Assembly: GCA_963975575.1 (NCBI GenBank)
Contig: CAXBHL010000001.1
Coordinates: forward strand, 930,001-994,000
Source: UBA6054 sp963975575
Lineage (GTDB): Bacteria; Planctomycetota; Phycisphaerae; Phycisphaerales; UBA1924
Direction: 5' to 3'
DNA: 64,000 bases
Shown: positions 20,001-28,500 of the stretch, piece by piece
How positions within the stretch are numbered: position 1 is the first letter of the stretch
Layout of the letters: each line of letters begins with the position of its first letter
Made by a program: the position numbers and the translations under genes
The notes under the pieces: model-generated
Database searches by the model: none
Seen by the model: the letters and a program-made list of their open reading frames with translations, nothing else
What the model was told of the DNA's origin: nothing

Positions 20001-21250
20001 GAGGTGTGGCGTTCGGCCTCGACCGCGGCCCGCTCGTCCTCCGCGGCGCGGAGCTCGGCTTCGACCGCCTTCTTGCCCGACTCGAGATTCGCCAACCGGC
20101 TGGTCAGCCCGTCGAGCCGCTGGCGGATGTCGTCGTACTGGTCGAAGGCCAAGGCGAGCCGCAGGGCGCCGTACTCGTCGTCGAGTTCCTGGAACCGGCG
20201 GGCCTTGGCGGCCTGACCCTTGACCATCCGCAGACGGCGCTCGGTCGAGTCGAGCTGCTCGCGGGTCACGGCCAGATTCTGCTCGGTCTTGTCCAGCTTC
20301 CGCTCGGCCTCGACCCGGCGCTGGCGGTACTTGGCGATGCCCGCGGCTTCTTCGAAGATCGCCCGGCGCTCCATCGGGGAGGCCATCAGCATCCGGTCGA
20401 CCTTGCCCTGCTCGATGATCGAGTAGGCGTCGGCGCCGATGCCCGTGTCCAGGAACAGGTCGCGGATGTCCTTGAGCCGGGCCAGCTTGCCGTTGATCAG
20501 ATACTGGCTCTTGCCGTCGCGATACAGCCGACGCTCCACCTCGACGATGTCGGTGTCGATCGGCAGCGGCCGCTTGATCCGCCCGCGCATGGAGATGATC
20601 GCCGCCGCCTCGCTCTCGCCCTCTTCCGCCGCGTGCTCGGCCTCACGGTCGCTCAGATGGCTGTCGTGCGCGGGGGCCGCGTCCCCGAAGTCTTCGCCCG
20701 TAGTCGTTTCCTCAACGCCGGCCTCTGGATCCGGACCGTTGTCCGACGCGACCACGGCATCGACGTCCGCCGCCGGCTCTTCCGGCGCGTCCGAGGTGTC
20801 GTGATCGAGTTCGTCGGCGACCATCCACGGCACGATCGGGTTCTCGAAGGTCAGCGTGACCGACGCCATGCCGCCCGGCTTGCGGGCCGCGGAGCCGGCA
20901 AAGATCACGTCGATCATCTCCTTGCCACGCAGCGACTTGCTCGAGCGCTCGCCCAGCACCCACTTGATCGCGTCGACCACGTTGGACTTGCCGCAGCCGT
21001 TCGGACCGACGATGCCCGTGATCGGGTCGTCGAAGGTGAACGCGGTGCGGTCCGCGAAACTCTTGAAGCCTGCGACGGTCAGTTTGGAGAGTTTCAGACC
21101 GGCGGTGGGCATGTCCGCCGGGGGGCTCAGTCGCATCGTCGCGGATCCGGTCCGGTCGGCGGTCGAGACCGCCTCGGCGCGGCCGGCCGATCCGATCATT
21201 TCAATCATGTCCGATGCGGGAGCGTCGGTGGTGGGGGCTTGGGGCGTCAT
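17045..21250 (-). CDS. smc: Chromosome segregation ATPase SMC
   Basis: The core of the bacterial condensin, which folds and segregates chromosomes. The 1401 residues run: N-terminal ATPase head (LTVAGFKSFADRT; Walker A GPNGCGKS at 82-89), first coiled coil, hinge (around GLGDAARKVLGLRDAGEGF), second coiled coil, and C-terminal head with signature LSGGEKTMTAVAL and Walker B CFCILDEVDAALDEANV. It is longer than the usual 1150-1200 residues for two reasons: about 45 extra N-terminal residues, and an acidic low-complexity insertion of some 85-90 residues in the head (about 139-227) between the LTFENP and LPIDTDIVEVERRLYR strands. ATG at 21250 has GGAGG 11 bases upstream. No scpA or scpB is nearby. 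Confidence 0.95.
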   Translation of the reverse strand: MTPQAPTTDAPASDMIEMIGSAGRAEAVSTADRTGSATMRLSPPADMPTAGLKLSKLTVAGFKSFADRTAFTFDDPITGIVGPNGCGKSNVVDAIKWVLGERSSKSLRGKEMIDVIFAGSAARKPGGMASVTLTFENPIVPWMVADELDHDTSDAPEEPAADVDAVVASDNGPDPEAGVEETTTGEDFGDAAPAHDSHLSDREAEHAAEEGESEAAAIISMRGRIKRPLPIDTDIVEVERRLYRDGKSQYLINGKLARLKDIRDLFLDTGIGADAYSIIEQGKVDRMLMASPMERRAIFEEAAGIAKYRQRRVEAERKLDKTEQNLAVTREQLDSTERRLRMVKGQAAKARRFQELDDEYGALRLALAFDQYDDIRQRLDGLTSRLANLESGKKAVEAELRAAEDERAAVEAERHTSASELRAIEDRINACRHDAETARQRAEYTRRSIEDASRIVETETNRLANAETRRAELAKSLEEQRERAVALEERVHELEAALEEANDERAEAGRASAELRRTLDQTRASCASMEREHAGMLARMQADERRTESLQEQLQTIEGKLAGLTADREAIAARAGELTRSIEASESARADLARRAEAVRARLDSLGADRSARAETVGSLDEQRVRLDARRAALDEMVSSHEGLGDAARKVLGLRDAGEGFTRIIAPLADLISVEPEHADAVESALGSSLGALVVRTIADMPTAGELAGLPGRVMFLMLEGLSAPATVPGLAEMERMMNGRVRSARSLVRTGTEEPGLARLLDRLLGTTLLVEDLETALLLAAGPMRGVAARFVTRTGAVLEPDGRVAAGPRGVSDSAGLLARRAELASIEDQLVSVNRELTIARSALDAVDSEASAVDRDRASLGEAISEADRQAVRLRHELDKAESDAARLGREADSGRGDQARIRERLAETERERVSMGERAASLERLLGDEKQKLETLARSLQATEATHADASERAAAARAEVSAAHERARATRREVGSMESAAEDARRSADEARSHIERARATLESHTDSLAEAEQAAMLAAQTAEQAAAEAETQRDVVRAAEERLRAAGQAVGAARSRAEVVMRDWHALETSRRELEVKREHAEDRAGEELELNLAGDYFEYRALMADGVVQRINTTECAARANVLRDEIKKLGPVNINSIDEETQLAERNDDLIAQVKDIDEARIRLATLIEKLNIASREQFGEVFERIRAEFGGRDGMFRKLFGGGKAEVRLMPLIKEVDGQKVVTDQIDLLESGVEVIAKPPGKEPRSISQLSGGEKTMTAVALLLAIFRSKPSCFCILDEVDAALDEANVGRFCATVKEFTDFSRFIVITHNKRTMQSVDRLYGVTMQERGVSKRVSVRFDQVGADGHIAATAEAEAEPEPDETPRASPTGSLRAALAGMRDDLPVGVDAD

Positions 21251-21451
21251 CGTCGAAGCAACCTCCGTGTCGCTTGACCGCCGGCCCGGGCCGACGGCGG
21301 TCTCAGGCCGCATCCTGCAGCCCTGCGGGCACCCTCACGGACGGGTTGCCACGCCGAGACGCTCTCCGTGCTCTGCCGGGCCGATGCCCCGCTGGAGAGA
21401 GGATATCCGCAAAGCCCGCGCGATGCACGCGCCCAACGCCCGATCCGCCGA

Positions 21452-23536
21452 TCATTCGCGCCGGCCCATCGGCCCCGACCCGTTCTCGCCCCCGCCCGGT
21501 TCCGCGGCCGGCTCCACCGGCGGGTTGATGGGCACCAGCAGCGACCTCGGCTCCCGCAGCCCGGACCGCGCCCGGTCCACGACCTCGCGTCGCGGGTCGT
21601 CCGCCGACACCAGCGTGATATCCCCGCCCGGCGACTCCGGACGGATCTCGATGTCCTCGCGCTGCACGGTCTCGAGCAGGCGGGCCAGCAGGCGGTCGTT
21701 CTCCGTCGCGAAGGCCGCCAGGGTGCCGTCGCTGCGCTGGATCTCGTACAGCAGGCCCACGATCTCCGCGTAGCTCAGGCCCATGCCCGGGCGGGGGTCC
21801 TTGGGGGTCGGATCCTTGGCCATGAAACGGATCAGCTCCTCCAGACGCAGGGGCACGGACTCGCGGGTGGTCGACCGCAGGTTGTTGTGGCCGCGGAAGT
21901 ACATCCGCACCGGGTCGCCGGGGGCGTCGGCGGCCATCAGCAGCCGGTCAGACCACGCCGAGACCAGCATCGGGGTCCGCAGCTCGGGGTCGGCCCCGAA
22001 GAGCACGATCCGGGGCTCTCCCTGCTGGCTGATGTAGATCAGCGGTTCGCCGAACGGGACCCGGTCGAGGAAGAACTTGCCCTCGACCAGCTCACGGGAC
22101 ACCCCGTGCATGCCGCCGCCCGGGATGAAGGCCCGGGCCAGCGCGTCCAGCTGCGAGATCGTCGCGGTGGGGGCCACCTCGCGGGAGTTTCTCGCCTGGT
22201 ACTGCGCCAGCGCAAGCCGGCGTTTCTGCACCCGCACGGCCCGGTCGATCAGGCCCTCGTACGCCTCCACGCGGATGCTCAGCGTCGGGGAGGACAGCAA
22301 CCGGCGGAGGGTCTCGTCGATGATCGGCCCGCCGTCGATGCCCGCCAGCAGCGCGATGGCGTCGGTGCGGAGCCCTTCCGGCCCGTTCAGGGCCAACTCC
22401 CGGAGCGAGGCGGTCGCTCTCGGGTCGTTCAACGCCGCGCCGGCCCGCAGGGCCGCGACCCGGGGGGCGAGTTCCGGGGCGTCGTACAAGTCCGCCAGGA
22501 ACGGCTTGGCCCGCTCCCCGATCGACTCGAGCGCGTAGGACATGTTGCCCGAGAGGTACGGGTCCGAGACGAGCGACTGGGCGAACCGTCGCGCGTACAC
22601 CTCGGGGAACGACTGGTCGATGGGCAGGTGCCGGAGCAGCTCGATGAACTCTTCCCGGCGGTCGCGGTACCGGAACGGCACGCGCACCTGGACGAGCTGC
22701 TCGTCCTTGCCGCGGGCGATCTGCTCGGGATCGCCCGGGCCACGGGGGAACGCGGCGTTGACCGCGCTGGTGATCTGCCGCGCCCGTTGGTGCGACGGGT
22801 TGTCCAGCACCACGTTGATGACGGTGGGGAAGCTCATGGATCCGCCGTCGAGGATCCGCCCGACGGTCCGCTGAACCCCGTCGGTCGAGCCCGGCTCGGC
22901 GAAGGGATTCAGGAAAATCGGACCGCCGGCCTTGCCCAGCACGATGGCCTGCGGGTCGCCGAAAGCCGACGGGGGGCCCACCCGCAGGGTGGTTGTCCAC
23001 AATCGCCCGCCCTCGAGGCTGGTCGCGTTGATCGCCCGCACGTACACGTCGAACGAGTCGCCCTCGTTGGCGCCCGGCGGGACCGCCGCCTGGATGATCA
23101 CCGCCGCGGTATTCGGATCGCTGAGCAGCTGCCGGGGGCTCCGGCCCGCGATGCCCATCCCCCCGGCCTGGTTCGAGGCCGTGATGCCGTTCAGGGCCAT
23201 CTCGCGTTCGAGGTGGGCCGCGAACTGCTCGGGCATGGTCAGCCCGCCCGTCCCGTTCAGCCCGACCACGAAGCCGATGCCAGACACCAGGGTCGGCTCG
23301 GTGCCTTGCAGCGCGGCCTCGGCCCCGATCGTGCCGCGCAGCGCCGAGGGCACGTCCCGCACCACGATCTGCTCGGCCTGCCTCGGGGCCGGCGTCTTGC
23401 GCTTGTTCCGGTTGCACGCCGGCAGCACCGCCAACGAGCCTGCCAACGCGGCCGCCAGGCCAAACCGGGCCCACACGCCGACGCCAACGCCCCACGCGTT
23501 CCGGCCGCGACACCTACAAGCCTTGCGATCCGTCAT
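21452..23536 (-). CDS. FlgI-like lipoprotein with a repeat-rich C-terminal half
   Basis: Encodes 694 residues. A signal peptide ends in a lipobox (VLPAC, Cys41), so the mature protein should be lipid-anchored. Residues about 70-290 resemble the flagellar P-ring protein FlgI (LVSGIGFVVGLNGTGGLTMP; TAAVIIQAAVPPGANEGDSF; SLEGGRLWTTTLRVG). The C-terminal half instead has alpha-helical HEAT-like repeats (AALRAGAALNDPRATASLRELAL) followed by a unique domain. No flagellar genes are near, so a true P-ring is unlikely; a periplasmic ring or scaffold in another envelope machine is a guess. ATG 23536 is used; a GTG four codons upstream is possible. Confidence 0.8.
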   Translation of the reverse strand: MTDRKACRCRGRNAWGVGVGVWARFGLAAALAGSLAVLPACNRNKRKTPAPRQAEQIVVRDVPSALRGTIGAEAALQGTEPTLVSGIGFVVGLNGTGGLTMPEQFAAHLEREMALNGITASNQAGGMGIAGRSPRQLLSDPNTAAVIIQAAVPPGANEGDSFDVYVRAINATSLEGGRLWTTTLRVGPPSAFGDPQAIVLGKAGGPIFLNPFAEPGSTDGVQRTVGRILDGGSMSFPTVINVVLDNPSHQRARQITSAVNAAFPRGPGDPEQIARGKDEQLVQVRVPFRYRDRREEFIELLRHLPIDQSFPEVYARRFAQSLVSDPYLSGNMSYALESIGERAKPFLADLYDAPELAPRVAALRAGAALNDPRATASLRELALNGPEGLRTDAIALLAGIDGGPIIDETLRRLLSSPTLSIRVEAYEGLIDRAVRVQKRRLALAQYQARNSREVAPTATISQLDALARAFIPGGGMHGVSRELVEGKFFLDRVPFGEPLIYISQQGEPRIVLFGADPELRTPMLVSAWSDRLLMAADAPGDPVRMYFRGHNNLRSTTRESVPLRLEELIRFMAKDPTPKDPRPGMGLSYAEIVGLLYEIQRSDGTLAAFATENDRLLARLLETVQREDIEIRPESPGGDITLVSADDPRREVVDRARSGLREPRSLLVPINPPVEPAAEPGGGENGSGPMGRRE

Positions 23537-24476
23537 CGTGATCCGCACCCTCTATATCTGTATCGATCCGCGGCCCGGCCGAACCGGACGCCCCGCGGGC
23601 GTGCAAGGACCGGCAACGACCGATCCCGAGGCGGCGCCGTCCGACACCGCTGCACCGGCGAATCCTACGAAGGTACGCAGCCCCACCGCGGTCGTGTTCC
23701 CTCCGCCCCGATCCAATGTGGATATCCACGCCACCCGACAGCCCCGACGCCCCGGTTTGTTCGGGTCCGGACCGGTTTTCAATCGCCACCCGACCCGGGC
23801 GGGGAGCAGCCCCCCGTCCCGCCGGGCCCGGGCCCAAACCCCACGCCCCGCGTGACTTGGACGGGCCCGCACCGCCGGATCAACGCCCCGATCGCGCCGC
23901 AGCTGTCCCAATCCGTTCGGGCTCGACCCGGACCCGAACAAAAAAAGTCTCAAAAAGAACCAATGAAACCAACCGCAATCCCTTGTGTCCCGCTACAGTG
24001 ATGGCCCGTCCGATCGCCGATATGTAGGGGGTCGGGGTCGGAAAGACGGTGATCGACGGTCCCAGAAGTGCCGTCCAGAACGAGGGTTGGAAGCAGCCGA
24101 CAGGTTGTCCACACACCCCACCGTATCTGGTCGAATCTCCCGGGAACGATACGATCCCTAGTGGTGCGGCCCGCGGAGAGACCCGTCGGCCGGACATTCG
24201 CGAACGGGCTTGTGTGTCCGGACTTTGTTTGTAAACTGGTCTGGTCAGCCCGAATGCTCCGAAACGCCCGGTGGGCGGGCGTCAGGAGGCAGGCCACCTT
24301 GTGGGGTGCGCCGGCACGCAGGACGGTGTGACACGCCCGGCTCCCTCGGCCCAGCCGCAGGGACGGACTTTGCCACGCCGTGAACACGGAGGTTGCCGCC
24401 CGGGCCACGGCCCCACGGCGGCGGCGGGATACGCGCCCGGGCATACGTCCCGGCGTCAGGACGGAGCGAGGCACCC
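23537..24476. other. 940-base gene-free region upstream of dcd, with a lower-GC core
   Basis: No frame here has convincing coding character. The outer parts are GC-rich; the core from about 23936 to 24240 is distinctly A/T-richer. Visible items: a 7-base inverted repeat GTTCGGG/CCCGAAC (23915-23939) directly followed by an A7 run; a second inverted repeat CCGGACA/TGTCCGG (24190-24221) followed by a T-rich stretch; and one DnaA-box-like TTGTCCACA (24105-24113). Promoters for the divergent FlgI-like gene and for dcd must lie here. It could hold a structured RNA; I could not match RNase P RNA, tmRNA, SRP RNA or a cobalamin riboswitch. Confidence 0.4.
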
Positions 24477-25049
24477 ATGGGCGTTCTGTGCGATACCCAA
24501 ATCCAGAATCTGGTCGACATCAAGCCCTTCGAGCCCGCCACCAAACGCCCGGGCATGATCTCCTACGGCGTCTCCTCCTACGGCTACGACGTCCGCGTCG
24601 GCCCCATCTTCAAGATCTTCACGCCCACACCCCGCACCGGCGGCATCACCGTCGTCGACCCCAAAAACTTCACCGATGACCTCATGGTCACCGTCGACAC
24701 CCGCGAGCACGGCACCAACTACGTCGTCATCCCCCCCAACAGCTTCGCCCTCTGCGAAACGGTCGAGTGGTTCGACATCCCCCGCGATGTGCTCGTCCTC
24801 TGCGTCGGCAAGAGCACTTACGCCCGCTGCGGCCTGATCGTGAACGTCACCCCCCTGGAGCCCGAGTGGCGCGGCAAGGTCACGCTGGAAATCTCCAACA
24901 CCACGCCCCTTCCGGCCAAGGTCTACGCCAACGAGGGCATCGCCCAGTTCGTGTTCCTCAAGGCCGACGAGGTCTGCGCCATTTCCTACGCGGACAAGGC
25001 GGGCAAATACCAGGATCAGAGCGGGCTCACGCTGCCCAAGGTCGATTGA
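24477..25049 (+). CDS. dcd: dCTP deaminase
   Basis: Deaminates dCTP to dUTP on the route to dTTP. The 190 residues carry the trimeric dUTPase-like fold and its signatures: SYGVSSYGYDVRVG near residues 27-40, VGKSTYARCGLIVNVTP with the substrate-binding Ser/Arg, and WRGKVTLEISN. ATG at 24477 has GGAGCGAGG upstream. A four-helix-bundle cassette begins five bases after its stop, and the ribonucleotide reductase gene lies beyond that. Without the cassette, dcd and nrdJ would probably have been adjacent deoxynucleotide genes. Confidence 0.95.
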   Translation: MGVLCDTQIQNLVDIKPFEPATKRPGMISYGVSSYGYDVRVGPIFKIFTPTPRTGGITVVDPKNFTDDLMVTVDTREHGTNYVVIPPNSFALCETVEWFDIPRDVLVLCVGKSTYARCGLIVNVTPLEPEWRGKVTLEISNTTPLPAKVYANEGIAQFVFLKADEVCAISYADKAGKYQDQSGLTLPKVD

Positions 25050-25054
25050 CGTGC

Positions 25055-25087
25055 GGGCAATGGGCAATGGGCAATAGGCAATGGGCG
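25055..25087. repeat. Left heptamer array of the cassette
   Basis: Consecutive units read GGGCAA, TGGGCAA, TGGGCAA, TAGGCAA, TGGGCG. The ATG at 25081, the longest start for the enclosed gene, lies inside the array. The array is inverted relative to 25517-25548. Confidence 0.9.
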
Positions 25088-25491
25088 TGGAGTGTGCTGT
25101 GCTGCAGACGGAGAACAACAGGTTGAGAGACTCGATCCAGAGCTATCGCGATCTGTCCGCCTGGCAGCGAGCGAGAGAGCTCGTCGCGTCGATCTACGAG
25201 CTGACGGCCGAGTTCCCTGCGGACGAGCGGTTCGGGCTGACAGCTCAGCTTCGGCGGTCGGTCATCAGCGTGCCGAGCAACATCGCCGAGGGATACGGGC
25301 GCGGTGCGCGAGCAGACTATCTCCGCTTCCTCAGGATCGCCCGCGGCTCTCTGTACGAAGCCGAAGCTCAGCTCGTGCTCGCCATGGACCTCGGGTTCAT
25401 GTCGCGTGACGAATTCGAACAGATCCAGTTGAAGATCGATGCCGTGGCCAAACCGCTCTGGGGTTTGATCCGGTCGCTCGATCAAGTTTGA
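25081..25491 (+). CDS. Four-helix-bundle protein (23S rRNA intervening-sequence / S23 family)
   Basis: Encodes up to 136 residues with the family pattern: SYRDLSAWQRARELV at about 20-34, the PADERFGLTAQLRRS turn, SVISVPSNIAEGYGRG with the near-invariant NIAEG, DYLRFLRIARGSLYEAEAQL, and a final helix. The family was first found in 23S rRNA intervening sequences and includes the accessory protein Avd of diversity-generating retroelements; it forms pentameric barrels that bind nucleic acid. The start is uncertain: ATG 25081 lies in the flanking repeat, while an in-frame TTG at about 25123 gives the usual family length. No reverse transcriptase or rRNA gene is nearby. Confidence 0.88.
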   Translation: MGVECAVLQTENNRLRDSIQSYRDLSAWQRARELVASIYELTAEFPADERFGLTAQLRRSVISVPSNIAEGYGRGARADYLRFLRIARGSLYEAEAQLVLAMDLGFMSRDEFEQIQLKIDAVAKPLWGLIRSLDQV

Positions 25492-25516
25492 AATTAGACA
25501 TGGCTCCGGTACTGGG

Positions 25517-25548
25517 CCCATTGCCCATTGCCTATTGCCTATTGCCCC
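25517..25548. repeat. Right heptamer array of the cassette
   Basis: Consecutive units read CCCATTG, CCCATTG, CCTATTG, CCTATTG, then CCCC. Reverse-complemented they match the left array, with a different order of TGGGCAA and TAGGCAA units. The array ends about 27 bases before the ribonucleotide reductase start and so forms part of its upstream region. Confidence 0.9.
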
Positions 25549-25575
25549 CAGCAACTCGCGAAGGACAGGAAGACC

Positions 25576-28500
25576 ATGAAGATCACCCGCCGGTTCACCA
25601 AGGAAGGCCAGAACCCATTCTCCAGCGTCGAGTGGACCACCCGCTCGTCCCGCATCTCGAACCCCGACGGTTCCGTCGTGTTCGAGATGAAGGACGCCGA
25701 GGTGCCCTCGACCTGGTCGCAGCTCGCCACGGACATCATGGTGTCCAAATACTTCCGCAAGGCCGGCGTGCCGCAGATGGAGCAGCCCTTCGCGCTGCCC
25801 GGCGAGGGGAAGGCCGCCAAGGACGAGAGCGGCAAGCCCGCCACCGGTCCCGAGCGTTCCGCCCGCCAGGTGATCCACCGTCTCGCCGGCTGCTGGCGCC
25901 ACTGGGGCGAGACGCACGGCTACTTCGACACCGCCGCGGACGCCCAGGCGTTCTACGACGAGATCGTCTACATGATGGTGCACCAGATGTGCGCCCCCAA
26001 CAGCCCCCAGTGGTTCAACACCGGGCTGAACTTCGCCTACGGCATCTCCGGCCCGGCCCAGGGCCACTGGATCGTCGACGCCAAGACCGGCGAGCCCCGC
26101 CTGGCCGACGACGCCTACACCCACCCCCAGCCGCACGCCTGCTTCATCCAGTCCATCTCCGACGACCTGGTCAACGACGGCGGCATCATGGACCTGTGGC
26201 TGCGCGAGGCCCGCCTGTTCAAGTACGGCTCGGGCACCGGCACCAACTTCTCCAACCTCCGCGCCGAGAACGAGAGCCTCTCCGGCGGCGGCAAGTCCTC
26301 CGGCCTGATGTCGTGGCTGAAGATCGGCGACCGGGCCGCGGGCGCGATCAAGTCCGGCGGCACCACCCGCCGGGCCGCCAAGATGGTCTGCCTGGACATG
26401 GACCACCCGGACATCGCCAAGTTCATCAACTGGAAGGTGCGCGAGGAGATCAAGGTCGCCGCGCTGGTGGAGGGCATGAAGGCCATCGCCGGCGAGCGGG
26501 CCAGCGACGCCGACCCCGAGACCATCGGCCAGACCGCCGCCCGCCTGGGACTCAAGCTCGACTACGACTTCAACGGCGAGTCCTACCAGACCGTCTCGGG
26601 CCAGAACTCCAACAACTCCGTGCGCATCCCCGACGCGTTCTTCGACGCCGTCGACGCGGGCGCCGACTGGAACACCACCTTCCGCATCACGGGCAAGGTC
26701 GCCAAGACCTACAAGGCCACCGACCTGTGGGACGACATCGCCTACGCCGCCTGGCGGTGCGCCGACCCCGGCGTGCAGTACGACAGCACCATCAATGCCT
26801 GGCACACCTGCCCGGGCGCGGGGCGCATCAACGCGTCCAACCCGTGCTCGGAGTACATGTTCCTGGACAACACGGCCTGCAACCTCGCCTCGCTCAACGT
26901 CCTCAAGTTCTACGACCCCAAGACCCGCGCCTTCGACATCGAGGGCTACGAGCACGGCGTGGACCTGTGGACCACGGTGCTCGAGATCAGCGTGCTCATG
27001 GCCGCCTTCCCCAGCCGCGAGATCGCCGAGCTGAGCTACAAGTACCGCACGCTCGGCCTGGGCTACGCCAACCTGGGCGCGATGCTCATGCAGGCCGGCA
27101 TCCCCTACGACTCCGAGGCCGGCCGCGCGATCTGCGCCTGCCTCTCGGCCATCCTCACCGGACGGTCCTACCGCCAGAGCGCGGTCATGGCCAAGGAGCA
27201 CGGGCCCTTCCCCGGCTACGCGCCGGAGAAGCAGAACATGCTCCGCGTCATCCGCAACCACCGCCGCGCCGCCCACGGCGTGGCGCGGGACTCCGGCGAG
27301 TACGAGGGCCTGCGCACCGCCCCCGTCCCCATCGACCACGACCTCATCCGCGACAACAAGGTCAAGCTGGGCAACGCCATGGAGCTGCTCCACCACAGCG
27401 TCACCGCGTGGGACGAGGCCCTGGCCATGGGCGAGAAGCACGGATTCCGCAACGCCCAGACCACCGTCATCGCCCCCACGGGCACCATCGGCCTGCTGAT
27501 GGACTGTGACACCACCGGCGTCGAGCCGGACTTCGCCCTCGTCAAGTTCAAGAAGCTCGCCGGCGGCGGCTACTTCAAGATCGCCAACGCCTCCGTCAAG
27601 CCCGCCCTGGCCGCCCTGGGATACACCCCCGACCAGGTCACCGACATCCTCCGCTACCTCCTCGGCACCCTCGACCTGCACGTGCCCATGCCCGACGGCG
27701 TCGAAGACGCGGGCGGCATGACCCTGCACGAGTGGCTGCTCGAGAAGGGCCTGACCGAGTCCGACCTCGAGACCGTCACGAAGTCCCTGCCCGGCGTGTT
27801 CGAACTCGGCTTCGCCTTCAGCGTCTGGGGCCTGGGCGATGACGCCCTGTCCCGTCTGGGCTTCGACCCCGAGCAGGCCAAGGCCGACCCGACCTTCAAC
27901 ACCCTCCGCCGCCTTGGTCTGTCAGCCGGTCAGGTCGAAGAACTCAACCTGACCATCTGCGGCACGCAGACCGTCGAGGGCGCACCCCACCTCAAGGACG
28001 AGCACCTGCCCGTCTTCGACTGCGCCAACAACTGCGGCAAGCTCGGCAAGCGGTTCATCGAGGTCGGCGGGCACATCCGCATGATGGCCGCGGCCCAGCC
28101 GTTCATCTCCGGCGCCATCTCCAAGACCATCAACCTGCCCCACGACGCGACCGTCGAGGACATCAAGGCGTCCTACCGCCAGAGCTGGGAGCTGGGCCTC
28201 AAGGCCAACGCCCTGTACCGCGACGGCTGCAAGCTCAGCCAGCCGCTGAACATCAAGTCCGACGCCGACATCGAGGACGAGTCGGGCGAGGACGCCGACA
28301 CCGACACCGCCCTGGCCGAGGTCGAGGACGACCTGGGCGAGCTGGTGGGCGCCGTCGCCGGCGAGAACGTCCGCGTGGTCATCAAGAAGGAGGTGGAGAT
28401 CGTCCACCGCCCGATGCGCCGGCGTCTGCCCGAGACCCGCCGCTCGATCACCCACAAGTTCAACATCGCCGGCCACGAGGGCTACCTGACCGTGGGCATC

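Larger units (their letters stand above)
25055..25548. mobile_element. Putative four-helix-bundle gene cassette bounded by inverted heptamer arrays
   Basis: A unit of about 494 bases consists of one S23-like gene flanked by inverted arrays of the same heptamer (TGGGCAA/TAGGCAA left, CCCATTG/CCTATTG right). It separates dcd from nrdJ with only 5 bases to the former and about 27 to the latter. The arrays occur nowhere else that I noticed in the window. Terminal inverted repeats, a single small gene and compact insertion between related metabolic genes are what a non-autonomous mobile cassette would look like. No transposase is encoded, so mobility is inference. Confidence 0.45.

Noticed and set aside
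24105..24113. DnaA-box-like TTGTCCACA suggesting an origin
   Set aside because: Only one copy in the non-coding region, none clustered, no AT-rich unwinding element and no dnaA/dnaN/parAB nearby.
24300..24476. Cobalamin riboswitch before dcd/nrdJ
   Set aside because: No B12-box-like conserved core and no matching pairing; nrdJ itself lies beyond the cassette.
25081..25491. Diversity-generating retroelement (Avd homologue)
   Set aside because: No reverse transcriptase, template repeat or variable C-type-lectin target lies in the window.
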